Part shown: positions 45,079-57,647 of the stretch, one piece after another
Numbering within the stretch: the stretch's first letter is position 1
Layout: each line of letters begins with the position of its first letter
Assembly: GCA_030063045.1 (NCBI GenBank)
Contig: JAQSEB010000032.1
Location: 2,046,001 to 2,110,000, forward strand
Reading direction: 5' to 3'
Length of the DNA: 64,000 nucleotides
Origin: Pratylenchus scribneri
Lineage: Eukaryota; Nematoda; Chromadorea; Rhabditida; Pratylenchidae
Program-made: the position numbers and the translations under genes
The notes under the pieces: generated by a model
The model's database searches: none
What the model saw: only the letters and a program-made list of their open reading frames with translations
Told to the model about the DNA's origin: nothing

Positions 45079-47929
45079 TTATTCTTGTTCAGAGTCACTT
45101 CCTTCCGTGTAATCGTCGGATGATTCGCTCGCCTTGTCAACTTCCTCCTCCTCCGTGTCTTCATATTTAATTTGAGGCGGCTCTCGGGCTGGATGAACTT
45201 CCATCTTAAAATCCGAAAATATTAAGAAAATTTACCAATAGAAATAACCTTAACATCAACCGAATAATCAAAGTCCATGTAGGAGTCAGATTTGATGTGG
45301 AGGGTGTAAAAATATGAGCCTTTTGTTGCGGGTGCCGGAAATCGAAGATCGAACTGTTAAATAAATGAATTATTGTTGATTAAACATTCTTATTACCGTT
45401 TTCTCTTGATCCAGCGTTTTACAAGGCACAATTGTAATAAATTTTCGCGTTTTCCTCTCCACCAAATACATGTACCACCATTCATATTTATCGCCCGGAA
45501 AGTAGGGACAATGCACTTCATGGTGGGTGGTCGGTTCGCTCTCCAGCAACATATCCTTTTTGGCGACCAGATCATCACTGTCCTCATTCTCCCAATCATC
45601 ATCGTCATCAGCGCCTCCTCCTCCCTGTTGCTCTTGATTGAGCGATTCCTCCTGATCACTGGCCTCATTTGTGGACTCTTCTCCATCCTTTTTTGATTCA
45701 TCTTCACTCGCCGAGTCAGAGCCATCTTCGCTGTTCTCCGCCGATTTCTTCTCGCTCATCATTTTAGTTGTTTTTGGCGATGCTGGAGCAATGTTTTCAT
45801 TTGTTTGTTGATTTTGAGGTTTTTGTTGCGGTTTCTTGGGCTAAAAAGGTTTAAAATTTTCTAAATTATTAAAATTTAAAACAACCTTTTGTGTCGATTT
45901 TCCGCCCTTCTTCATTTTCTTCTTCGGCTGTTTCTCCCAAACTTTTCGCTTATTTTGTTGCGATTGTTCGTCTCCACCGCCACCTTCCTCATCCTTCATC
46001 GATTCCTTTTCCACGGTGGTGCTCAATCCGTTATTCTTTTCCAGCATTCCCTTCTCCTTTCCTTCCGCTATTTCTTCTCTTCTTTTGTCAACATCCAATA
46101 GGGAAAATCGCTTCAAAGTGACTTTGATGGTCACAACCGAGCCAACCGTGACAGTTTCTTTATCGTCTTCTCCTTGGACTGAAAAATATATTTAATTTAT
46201 TACCATTTTTTAAAATTTTACCTTCTATCCTGGTTTCAATCTCCAATCTGGGCATCATTGTGAGCACATAAATAATATCATCATATTGGTCATAGGTAAT
46301 TGTGTTCAGAAGAGAGCGCCGTTTGAATTCATTGAGTTTTGACAAATCCTGACAAGTTAATACTCGATGCTGGAAAAAAAATAATCAATAAATCAATACA
46401 AACAAAAATGGGTTGTTACTTTTCTCAAATAGGCCACATTGTGTTCAGTTAAATGCGGGAGTTGAAGTAAATTACTGTTCCTTGGCCAAAGGGCTTGCAC
46501 CAACATGGGAAAAACACGGAGTGTATTTTCAAGTGAATCGATGGTCGGCGTCCGTGGGATTGGCCATTGCATCATTTGAAGCAAGAGACGCAGGAAATCT
46601 TCCATCAGTAAAAGCGACCTTCCAATCATGTAATTTTGATCTGAAATTTCACAAAAAAAATTAAAATGTTTGCCATATTCAAAATTTAACCTGCTGCAAG
46701 TTTTTCCGATTGTAAATCCACTCGAGTCAAATAAGCATGGATGAGGGTGCGCGCTTTTATGCTCCAAGGATAGCATAGTGGTGGTTCCTTTTTGTTCTCG
46801 CCCAAATTTCTCAATTCTTTCATCACCCTTGGGATTTCTTTGTCATCACTTTCACGCTCCACAATTTCTGTGTTGAATTTTTTCCAAAATTCATAGGAGC
46901 CGGCCAAAATCATTATTATTCCTAAATATTACAAATAATAAATTTGTAAATTTTCACTACTTACGGTTAATTTCCATGCTTGGCGTTTTTTGCAAAAAAT
47001 AACAATAAAGTCTGGAAGTCTCGAGCAAAACTTTGTCAGCACTGTATTTGATTGAATTATACCACCAAAAACCCTGAAATATTCTCAAAAATATTAATTT
47101 AATTTTTAATTGATACTTACAACTCCCAATGGCAGAACCACCATAAAAACAAGTGTATACAGGCCAAGGACCCAACCGCCGTATTGCTCACTGACTATCC
47201 ATTTTGGCAGAGCAATTCCAAAAGTGGTCGCCTTTGGACCATCCGGATTTCCGTATAGGCGCCAATTTTCTTTGGATTCCTCGTCCGTGAGCGCTTTGTA
47301 TGCCTTGACAATGCCATCAAATGTGACCGGATCGCCGCCTTAAAAATGCATTTATAATGAAATCTTCTTAATCTTATTAATTTTAACCTTTATCCGGATG
47401 GTGGGTTTTACTAAGCTCCCGGTATTTCTTTTTTATTTCACTGACATCCGCATCCTTAATTATTAAAAAAGATTTTCAATAAACGAATGTGGTAAATAAA
47501 CCTGATCAACTCCAAGTATTTTATATGGATCATATCTTTAAATTTTCTTGAATTAGTATATTCAAGTTTCAAAACAAACTCTTCATGTTGTGTTTCCAAC
47601 TGGGAAACTTTGTAGGCAAGCAAAATGAATAGTGCCCAAAGAATAAGAAGAACCACGCCTTTCATCAAACATTTTGCCTTTTCCCATGGTTTGATTTGCT
47701 CTTTTTTGAATCGTTTCACCAGATCACCATCACAGCGACATCCACGTTTCGGTGCATCCGGTCTTTTTGCTAAATTATAATTCATTTATTTTGGTTTTAA
47801 GTTTGTTATCTTACGTAGTGATGGCCACATGAAATGTGTCAAGGGGAAGAGTATCACAGCAAAAAATGAGACAATAACATAATAAAATGTATTGCCGACT
47901 TCATCATATTCAAATTGAGCTCGAGCCAT
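45079..47929 (-). CDS. sec63: SEC63 translocation protein (J-domain, ER membrane)
   Basis: ER membrane J-protein that recruits BiP to the Sec61 channel. Thirteen exons start at 47929, 47769, 47535, 47454, 47338, 47073, 46921, 46640, 46369, 46178, 45840, 45353 and 45204 and encode 766 residues, like human SEC63. Membrane spans: VIVSFFAVILFPLTHFM near the start, VVLLILWALFILLAYKV before the J domain, and GLYTLVFMVVLPLGV after it. The J domain has YDPYKILGVD, KKKYRELSKTHHPDKGGDP with the HPD catalytic loop, and IVKAYKALTDEESKENW. Sec63 (Brl) segments follow, then a lysine/glutamine-rich acidic linker and the C-terminal domain HCPYFPGDKYEWWYMYLV. The end is a long acidic tail, which in the family binds Sec62. 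The ATG follows a TTTTTAG acceptor-like site 13 bp away. TRPN stop lies 332 bp upstream. Confidence 0.95.
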
Positions 47930-48261
47930 GATTTCCCTATTTCTAAAAAATTAAATATGTTTGTTTTTGAACAGGTAGTTATTTTAATGACAGGTGGAAA
48001 AAAATTCTCTTTTAGAGGACAAAAGAGAATCAATTTATTTAATCTACTCTTGGCATTATTTTAAAAATTTTAAATGAGTGGAAATAGGAAAAAGTTTATC
48101 ACTTGAATCAAATTCCGATTTTTAAAATAAATTAATTGCTAAAAAAAGCAATAATTGAAATGTTGAGAATCTTTAAATTTAATCATAAAATCAGTTTTAT
48201 ACTTTTACATTGGCATAATGTGAATGATACAGTTTAAAAAGGGTTGAATTTGTGCAAATTT
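47930..48261. other. Intergenic gap TRPN-SEC63
   Basis: 332 bp of A/T-rich DNA. The SEC63-proximal end carries TTTAATTTTTAG at about 47942-47953, a candidate trans-splice acceptor. Nothing else recognised. Confidence 0.5.
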
Positions 48262-51200
48262 TTAACCAATTTTGTTCGATATTTCTCGTAATTGTTCGCT
48301 AGTGAAAGTATTAACTCCATTTTCATCATCTCCTCTGTCTGGATTTCGTTTTCCCGACATCTGTATTGGTTTTAATAAAAATTTCAAATAAATAATTAAT
48401 TCAAACCTGATAATATATATCCACAATTTCCTTCCAGTCGATGACTTTCTCCAAATTAAAGTCTCTGGCCTTATGATGCTCATCGTTCGCCATTACTAAA
48501 ATTGGATTATTAATAAGATAGAGCGTATTTATGTCATACCACGTTCCGAATCATCAGAACCGACTTTGAAGGTTGGGCTTTGGCGTCCCTAAAAATTATA
48601 TGTGCTAATTGAATTTATATCTATTTTAACCTGCTGACCATCCATCGAGAATGCATCAATATTCTCTTCATATCGCAAATCTTGTTGAGCCTTTTGAGTG
48701 CAAAAACGTACTGAAAAAAACAGTGAATATAATTATTTTTTACCCTGAATTTTACGTTTGTTTCTGTAGGCCACTTTAAGCACAATATACCTTAATTTTA
48801 AAATTCTTTTACTATTTTTATAGTAAATAACAAACAATTTTGTAAGCATGTTAATTGGCGATGGGGTGGCTGATCGTTTGTTCATTTGTCTAATCAAAAT
48901 TGCTCTCCCAAATTTCCATTCTTTGTCCGATTGGGCTTGGATTCGTTGATAGGTGTCGCTCATCATAGCAATAAGTAGATTTATTAACACAATTAATGTG
49001 ACCATCATATAAATGCCAAAAATAGCCTTCAGCACAATTTTGGCAAAATCAGGGACCAAATGCAATGGAGGCCTTGGAATTTGAATGATTTATATAATTT
49101 TTAATAAAATTTTACATGCTATCCGGTTCCACTAGTCCAAAGAGAGAGAAGAATAACATTTCCAGCGTCTGTCCGGGTGAAGCCAATCTCATTAATTCGG
49201 CAGAATCCTCGTCGACAGGTTGATAAGCGGGTTGGAAAATTGAAGTTACATGAAGCGTGAAACCGGCAACAAAAAGCATCAAAATAACCAAAAACCGTGT
49301 CAAATCGTACATAAGATCTGCATGGAAATTAATGCTTAAAATTAACTTTTTCAATAATAAAAATTACCTCTAATGATGATAGCCCATGGGCCGAACAAAT
49401 GATGCACAGTGAGAAAATCAAGGAATTCGACGAAGGCAAAGAGCAGAGCAAATGCGAGCAATTGATTCTTCTAAAATTAATCAAATTATTTATCATTAAT
49501 GGATTGAATGGATATACCAAATAGAGCATTGTTCGAGCAAAATGAAGCTTCTCATCATTGTCCAAATGTGTAAAATATATTGCGGGAAGCAAAAAAGCCA
49601 AAATGTGAACAGCAATGGCAATGGCGGCGAGCACCAAAATCTAAATAAATGTTTCAATGTAATTTGTATTTGGATATTTAATCAATTTACCAGCACTTTA
49701 ACAATGCCCAAGCCTGATCCACCTCCGACATTTGAAAGCTCGGATACTAAATTTCCGGAAAGCCACAACAATAAAAGCCATTCCACAGGATTTGGCACAA
49801 TTGAAGTGACCTGAATTTAATTTTAATATTTATGGAATTAATTATTTTGGATAATAAATGGATAAAAAAATTACCCTACCCAAAAAGGATTCGAACCCGC
49901 CCGTTAATGAAAACTAAACAAAGAAAATAACCATTAAACTAAAAGCGCCATGAATTGGTCATTGATAATCGTAACCTATATTTAATTTATAAAAGTACAA
50001 ATATTCTTACATTATAAATTTTGTGTGTGATGTTCAGTACAACAATGGTGAGCAAAATTGTGAAGTAAACGTGTGAGACGATATGGCAAACAAATTTGAT
50101 AATTGGGGCACGACCAATTCGACTATCCAAAGGCAGTGAAAAATAGAACCATGCTGGAGGGCAAATGAGCACAAAAAAGGCAAATGCCACTGTTTTGCCG
50201 AAAGACCAATCCACTCTTCCCGTCCAAATTTCCGTTAAATATCGTTGCACTGAAGCATATGAAACAACTTCTTTCTGAAAATTATGTTTTTGGGATTTAA
50301 TATTTAGCAAAATTGCGTTTTTACCTGTTCATTCTCGATAAGTACATCCAAAAGTGGTCTGCCTCGATGATCTTTAGCCTTCAAAAGGAGTGCTGCATTG
50401 TATTTTGCCGCCGAAATTCCCAGCAATTCAACAGCCAAATTTTCGGCAAATGTTGCTACATTACTCTGTTAATTAAAATTTAATTAAATAGTTTAAAATA
50501 AATAAACAGACCAAATCCTTAGCTCTCTCCTTTTCCTTTTCACTCATTTCCCTATATAAGCTCGACAATTTCACGGCAGTATCGATGGGCGCCGGACTTT
50601 GAAGGATGAACTCTTGCAATGGTTGATTGTCATTTCCTTTTCCACAAACCATTAAGTCAAAAATAAACTAAAATTCATTTGGAATTATTATTCTCAATAA
50701 ATTATTATTTTTTATTACTTTTCTGTCCTCCATCAATTGATGTGTATCATGTTTTTGTTTTAACAAGAATCGAAGGCATTCAATCTGCAAAATGTGGCGT
50801 TTAATGTTTGAAATTTGAATATTTTTACATGATTATTTGCGGCCGCAAAACACAGCGGAACTTTTCCATCTTTCGTTTCCGCCTGGGCATCCGCCGAACT
50901 CATAATGAACAATTTGACCACCTCCAAATGGCCGGCTTTCGTTGCAAAATGCATTCCAGTCCAACCATTCTAATAATTAAATTTTATCCAAATGTAAAAA
51001 ACTGTAACTAACTTGGTCCATCACATTAATGTTTGAGCCTTGTGCAATCAACAGAGAAACCATTTCTGAATTAAATGAATGTATATTTCGATATAATTAA
51101 TATTTTAAAACCTTTTTTCCCATTCACGGCGGCCAAATGAAGTGGAGTTCCTTAAAAATGTATTGTATTCATTAATGAATGTAATACTGACTTCCTCTCC

Positions 51201-54200
51201 AATCCTTTGCATGCTGTTGTTGTGTACTTCGAGAAAGGAGCATCCCAACAACGGCGATGTGTCCTAAGGAATTGAATATTGAACAAAATTATGATAAAAA
51301 GAGCATTCAAAATGACCTTGTTGTGCTGCCAAATGCAAAGGAATTACATTCTTAAATTATATTTTAAAAATATTTTCTGGATTAATTTTATTTACCATTG
51401 TCGTTGTTGCCGCATCAACTTGAACGCCTTGATTTAATAACATCCGAACCAATGAATCATGGCCCGCTTGGGCGGCTACATGAAGTGGCGTAAATCCATA
51501 CTGTTAATTCAGAGCCATTAATTTAGAAAATAAAAAATCAATTTACCTCAGTAGCGAATTCTTTGACGACTAAATGATTGAAAATTGGAGGCTCGGAACG
51601 AACACTTGCGGGCACATATTTCATTATTTCATTGATAAAATCGGAATGGCCTTTATAGGCGGCAATATGAAATGCATTAAGTCCAGTCTAAAATTAATAT
51701 GTTGTTTTAAAATTGACATGAAAATGAAAGAATACCTTTTTTGAACATTTTCGCCAGTATTTCTTCTCAAAACAAGAAAGTATTGAGGTATGGCCATTCC
51801 ATGCAGCCAAACTAAGTGGCGTCATCCCATTTGCATTCTCATCTTCAGGATTTGCCCCATTTTCCAACAATATTTTTACCTAATAATTTTTAACAATGAA
51901 AAGTTTACTAATTTGAATTTGCTTACAATTTTCCCATGGCCTCCACTCGCCGCCATATGCAATGTTGTGGCTTCCAATGTTTTTGTTTTTGCATGGATCA
52001 CCATGGATTTATCGATCATCATTAATTCGCGGACCACTGCCAAACTCCCTTTCATTGCTGCAATATGGGCACCCTAAAAATTAAAGATTTTTTGAATAAA
52101 TAAAACAATTTGCCGCCAAGTGGAATCGAACCCCCGATCTCGAACCAATAACATAAAGGGCTATACCTATACCACTAGACTAACCATGATATGAATTTAA
52201 AACTCATAATTTGAACTAGGAACATAATAGAAATACTAAAAATTTGCCTCGATTTAAAGGTAATTCGCCGGTTTATACCCATCTTTCCTTTTTTAAACCA
52301 TTCATAAATTACATACCGTGAAACCACTGTGATCAACTGCGGTCAATACGGCATGGTTATTTTGCTTCATTTTTAAAAACAGCTTCACTACATCCGGAAA
52401 ATCATTCTCTGCTGCCAGATGCAATGGCGTTTGTCCCTTGTCGTCTCGCGCATTTGGATTTGCGCCTAACGCCAATAAAGTTTGGGCAACAATTAATTGG
52501 CCATGTTTAGCGGCAAAATGGAGTGCAGTTTGGTTGTCCAGTGTGATTGCTTCAAGACTGGCCCCATGCTCTTGAACCAGCATATTCACAACCCGCGGAT
52601 GACCGGCTTAAAGAAAAATGGAATTAAAAAATAATTTTTAACCCACCGGCAGCCGCTAAATGTAGTGGAGCTTCTCCATTTTTTGCTTTACTAAATGTTA
52701 CAATTTTTATTTTATAGTGAATATTTTAATAATTTACCTGTTAACGAATGCTTTATATTTCAGCAATAGTTTGGTTAATTCAATGTGGCCGTTGGCACTT
52801 GCCAAATGCAATGCCTTAAATTTTAATTAAATTTTTCCAATAATATTTTAATTCACCGTTCTTCCGCAAATCAATTCTTGCGTGATGTTGAAGTAAAATT
52901 CGCGACACTCCAACATGTCCACGGGCACATGCTTCCAGCAAAGGAGACCATCCATTCCTTGATTTTTTGTTTTGAACAATTTGCACAGAACCTGGACCAA
53001 TTTTATTGACCATTGCCAATAAAACTCCTTCATTTCCTGATCTGTATTGAGCAATTTAATTGTATTAAATTTAAAATTTATTAACCGAGCGCACATATGC
53101 ATTGCGGTCTCCAAATTCTGGAAAAGAATATGTTTTTTTAATTAAAAATATTTTTAAAACGAACATTCAAAGTTTGCAATTCGCAATCGCCTCCATAATC
53201 CACCAGAGTTGAAACAATTCGGGCATCTTCTTCCTTGAAGTGGACTTGATCGGGCAAAATTTGATTTGCATAATGAACGCTGGTTTGGCCATCATCCGTC
53301 AGTGAATTCACATAATTTTTCACATCTCTATTGTCCGAATTTTTGCTGAGGTGTTCCAAAAGGAGAAGAACAATTGGCAAATGACAATATTTTGAAGCAA
53401 AATGTAAGGCAGTTTCACCAATCTGTGAAAAAATGGTTGATTTTATTTTGTAAATTAAATGAACCTTTGATTTCATCTCAACATCCGCCCCTTCATTTAA
53501 CAGTAGCCGGACCATTTCACGATTCCCTGCCCTTGCGGCAATATGCAAAGGGGTCAGACCATCGGATCTTTTCACATTTGGTTGTGCCCCACTTTTCAAC
53601 AGCATTTGGGCACATTCAATGTCCCCACTTTCCAGTCCAGCGGCAACATGCAACGCAGTCTAAAATAAAATAATAAAAATAAAAAAAAATGTTGGAATAA
53701 AAATTTGTAAATTAGATTAAATTTTATTTAACTAATTTTTAAACGTTAAAAATTATTGAATTCACCTCTCCAATTTGCCCTCCTTTAATATGTACATCGG
53801 CACCGAATCCCAGCAGTGTTTCCACGCAACTGGCTTGCCCCGATTGAACAGCAACAGTCAATGCGGTGTAATTATCCTAGAAAATGAAATTTTACTTAAG
53901 TTAAAAATAATAAAATACCCTCGTTGTAATGTCAACTTTAGTGCCTCTTGCAATCAACATCTGTTAAAGTGATATGTTTTATTCAGTAAAATAAATATTT
54001 TTAAATTTAATTCACCTTAACAACATCATTATAACCGGCTGCAGCCGCCGCATGAAGTCCTAATGCACCATTTTTGTTTGGCATATATAAAGGAACGCCT
54101 CGTTCTGTGAAAAATAAAGAATTAATTCATATCAAGTTAAAATAAATATTTTTACTTAAAAATGCCAACGCCGTGTCCGCATGCCCGGCCGCCGATGCAA

Positions 54201-57200
54201 TGTGCAAAAGAGTGCTCCCATCAAGTGTTCTGGCTCGAATGGAAGAGCCAAATTTGTCGATGAGTGTTTCAACGACGGTTGTATGACCTACAAAAAAAAG
54301 AAGTAGAATTAATAACAATTAATTAAAATGACCTTTTTCGGCGGCAACATGCAACGGAGTCTTCTCATTCTTAAATAAAAAAAATTTTCTCATTTAATTT
54401 TTATTCGCCCGATCATTGATTACCTTGTCCGCTATATTGGCATTTGCATTTAATTTCCACATTAGCTTCAACATTTTGTCCCTTTCCCTTTCATCTTCCA
54501 ATTCGGCGATTTCATGAAGAGGTGTTCTGCCCATTGCATTTTGGATGTTCACGTCTTCGCCGCCTCCACTATCAACAATTATTTTCAGAAAATCATTTCC
54601 TTAAATGGAATTATTTTCATTTAATATTTTCAAATTGATTCACCTTTTTGTGCGGCCAAATGCATTGGAGTGTTTCCATCAACGTCTTGAACTCGAATTT
54701 GCTTCTCTGGATCTTTGGAAAGGAGGAGCTGGACGATGGGAAGATTTCCCGCCCGAATTGCGCAATGCAAAGGTGTAGAGCCTTTTTTGTCCGCAGCCGT
54801 ACGACAGTTGGGATTTGCCTCAAGCAATAATTGAACAATGTTGAATGCACGTGAACTGGTCCGATCACAGGCAAAATGAATTGGCAAACGGCTGAGTGGC
54901 TAAAAAATGGTGAAAGTAGATAAAACTTTAGCGTATATCTTGTAAAATTTTTTGGATAGAATTAATGTATTTCCTCTAGAAATGTACTGAATGTGTAAAA
55001 AATTCATAGAAGTGGGAATTAAGGCCGAAAAAAATACTTGCCTCTGAACGGATTTGAACCTGGGACCTAATTTTGTGAGTGTGAAGGGTCACCCATTTGG
55101 CTAAGCAATTCCCAGGGTTTTTGGTTAAAAATTTAGTATTTTGTGTAGAAACACATGTTCGAATGTAAAAGTGCATAAAGTCCAAAAAAATTTTTAAGGT
55201 AGATTCGAACCCATTAACTTTTTCCTTTGACTAAGCTTAATTTGAATAATAATTTACCCCGGCTGGTCGTGTAATATCCATCTTCCTTGCCAACAACCGC
55301 TGCATTAAATCTTCATTTCCTGATCGTGCACAAACATGGACGGCAGTCATTCGGTCCTACAGAAATTCATTAAATTGAAACAAAATTAATAATAAAAAAA
55401 ACCTTTGATGATGCAAACAAATCCGCTCCTTTTTCAACCATTTTCTCGAAAATATCAGCCTTGCCCGCTTTCACAACCAACAAAAGTGGAGTGTACCCGT
55501 CCTGATCGGCAAGGGTAAAATCGAGTTGTTGGTTTTGGTCAAGTGATTTTCGTACTTCATCCCATTCGGCTTTCTTCGTTAGCAACAATAATTCTGTGCT
55601 TTGGTCACCACCGTGCTTTTGTAATCTGAACATTTTGTATTTTACTAATTCAATGAATCAAATTTACTTACGATTCGAGTTCGGCAATTTCCTTCTTTTC
55701 CACTTCGGTCAAGGAGCGTTTTTCCGATTCACTATCCGCTTCGGATGATGAGCCCTTTCTATAAAAAATAAATAAATAAATATTTGCAAATTTTGTGAAT
55801 TTTTTTACCCATTGGCATTTTTTCGTCGTTGTTCTTCCAGGCCATCCACTCCTCCAATTTGTCCACCGGCTGCAGAGTTTATCAATGGAAAATTGGCACC
55901 TTTATAGGTTCTCTGTTTCTGCACCTTTCCTCCTTTAAGCACTTTTGGTTTCTTTCCAGCAGCGGCTTTTTCGGCATCGGCGGCTGAAAACAATGGAGGA
56001 ATAAAATGCAATTTTTCTAAGAAAATTTTCAATTATTTCAATTCTATTTATATTTTTCCTTCATTGTCTCCTAGCAGGCCCGGCGCCAGGGGGGTGCAAC
56101 CTGGGGCCCGGGCTCCCCCCGAAATCGAGAAAAATCCGGAAAAATAGGGGTAATTTGGAAAAAATTAAAAAATAGGAAAAAGTGTCGAGGGACCCCTCCA
56201 AAAACCCTATGGACCCCTCCAAAAAAAAATCCTGGCGCCGGGCCTGTCTCCTAGAATTATTTAGCCGAGTGGGTGTTCACTTTTTGCAAAATTTAGGTCG
56301 CAGGTTCGATTCCGCTCATAGTCTAATATTTTTTTACGTACTTGATTCCTACTTATATGCATTTTCTATACATTCTAAGTACATTTCAGTACACTAATGT
56401 CCCCCATCTTTAATAAAAATAATTCACTTACCGCTTCCTTCACTGGTCGTTGTCGATGGATGATTATATTCCAGCAATTCACCTTTGCTTAATCTCCGCT
56501 TCCTCCGCCTTTCAAGCGATTTTCCCAAAATTCCATAACGATATTCATCATCGGAAGAGTCCACTATTGTTGTTGGGCGCCTTTTGGTGGCGTTGAAATT
56601 GTTCAATTGAGTATTTCCTGCTGAAGATCGAGGTCGTCGTAGGAGGCCATTTACAGCAACAGAATGTCGGCGATGTTGACGAAGTGCGGTGCTGAGAATT
56701 CCTCCACGCATTCGGAGCTCCCATTCTTCCGGACTGTATTTCGCCACTTCTCTTTCATCATTGGCAATTGCAGAAAAATCGATAATGGAGTCTTGAAGAA
56801 CAGCACTGCGTGCCGGTGCTGGGATGTTTGGGACCGTAACACGTAAGGCTGTGTCACTTGCGCCAACAATTTCAGGTTCGATATTCGTGGCAGCAGAGCT
56901 CTTTGCCTTAATTTTCAATTATATTTTGAATTAATTTCCTATTTAATTTACTTGATTTAATTGCTGCTGAACTGATGGCAAAACAACCACAGCAGATGGG
57001 CCATTCCCATCATTTGGCATATCATCGCCATCTTCCTCATCCTCCGACCATTTGGATGTTTGTTTTCCAAGTGCACGAGCCAATATGCCTCCGCCGCTGA
57101 TTTTCCCGCTTCCAAGTGTTCTCGACAGCAATCCTGTTACATTTCTTGTATTAGAAGAGACATTTTTTGAAGGCAATATTGGTAGTTTTTCCATTCTTTT

Positions 57201-57266
57201 TGGATTTGAAAATAAACCCAATTTTTGCCCAACTATACTAAAAAACTTTATAGTTGTTTTCACCAA
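48262..57266 (-). CDS. trp-4: TRPN mechanosensory channel (NOMPC / TRP-4)
   Basis: Force-gated cation channel of mechanosensory neurons (family knowledge). I resolve 42 exons from 57266 to 48262, about 1,998 residues. N-terminal 300 residues: Ser/Arg/Lys-rich, no recognised domain. A very long ankyrin stack (residues about 360-1400) follows, for example GYTPLLLVVKAGKADIFEKM, GSTPLHCAIRAGNLPIVQLL and GQTPLHLAAENDFPDVVKLF. Six membrane spans lie between 50274 and 48744, including TVAFAFFVLICPPAWFYFSL, MLFFSLFGL in the pore region and MMVTLIVLINLLIAMMSDTY. The TRP-like helix SDTYQRIQAQSDKEWKFGRA is characteristic of TRPN and separates it from TRPA. All junctions keep frame except one: exon 53041-52857 (ends phase 1 after DLRKN) to exon 52814-52738 (begins GCA-TTG, phase 0). 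The start at 57266 is the first ATG of an open exon and is less certain than the rest. tRNA-like sequences and a hAT MITE sit in introns. Confidence 0.93.
49868..49952 (-). pseudogene. tRNA-like sequence in a TRPN intron
   Basis: The plus strand AAAAAGGATTCGAACCCGCCC is the reverse of a T-arm with B-box. It is followed by ACCATTAAACTAAAAGCGCC, the reverse of a D-arm-like segment. No closed acceptor stem. Confidence 0.4.
52106..52190 (-). pseudogene. tRNA-like sequence in a TRPN intron
   Basis: The reverse strand has GGTTAGTCTAGTGGTATAGG, a near-textbook A-box/D-arm, and GGGGGTTCGATTCCACTTGG, a near-textbook T-arm. The 3' end GGCGGCA finds no partner at the 5' end, so the acceptor stem is lost. 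Confidence 0.5.
55036..55115 (-). pseudogene. tRNA-like sequence in a TRPN intron
   Basis: The plus strand TCTGAACGGATTTGAACCTGGGACC is the reverse of a T-arm. TTTGGCTAAGCAATTCCC follows as the reverse of a D-arm. A further B-box-like AGATTCGAACCCATTAAC stands at about 55201, so two partial copies may be adjacent. Confidence 0.4.
56075..56246. mobile_element. hAT-type MITE, 172 bp, with perfect 8-bp target duplication
   Basis: Ends CAGGCCCGGCGCCAGG and CCTGGCGCCGGGCCTG are exact inverses. TCTCCTAG stands directly outside both ends (56067-56074 and 56247-56254). The 8-bp duplication and CAGG ends fit hAT. The interior has GGGGCCC-type motifs near the left and a duplicated GGACCCCTCCAAAAA near the right. 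It lies in a TRPN intron (55984-56431). Confidence 0.92.
56268..56328 (+). pseudogene. tRNA-like sequence in a TRPN intron
   Basis: AGCCGAGTGGGTGTTCAC is D-arm-like as in Leu/Ser tRNAs, and GGTCGCAGGTTCGATTCCGC is a good T-arm. It begins about 20 bp after the 172-bp hAT MITE. Shorter than a full tRNA. Confidence 0.4.
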
Positions 57267-57647
57267 AGATTTTTATGGCCACACTGAATTGCAAACCTGT
57301 GGGGCCAAAATTGGCGGAACTCAAAAGGGGAAGGCCAATTATTATTGTCCAGTCCTTCCCGAAAACTGAAAACAATTTTTTATGTAGAATTATTACAAGT
57401 ACTTAGAGTTTAAGTAAAAGTAAAAAAATATAAGTTTAAAACTTCAAAATTGTAATTGTTTCAAAAAAAAACAAATTTATACAAAACACAACACAATATA
57501 ATACAACAATAATTTGATGGAAAATAATATAAACAAACAATTGGGAAATAACAATAGCACATATTTAATAATTATTTTACAATACGAAGGACAAATATTT
57601 TATCATTTCTATTCAACATCCGCCGCCATTCTTGGACATCACATTCA
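57267..57647. other. Intergenic gap between the SH2-like gene and TRPN
   Basis: 381 bp, mostly A/T-rich. It should hold the 5' region of TRPN and the 3' end of the SH2-like gene. No further feature recognised. Confidence 0.4.

Noticed and set aside
51192..51263. GA-AG intron in TRPN
   Set aside because: An alternative GT donor three bases on (GGA-A/GTCAGT) keeps frame and gives a good ankyrin start (DWRGRTPLHLAA).
52106..52190. Functional tRNA gene
   Set aside because: A- and B-boxes are excellent but the acceptor stem cannot close; the same holds for the other tRNA-like segments.
48262..57266. TRPA1-type ankyrin channel
   Set aside because: The sequence after the last span (SDTYQRIQAQSDKEWKFGRA) and the number of ankyrin repeats match TRPN/NOMPC, not TRPA.
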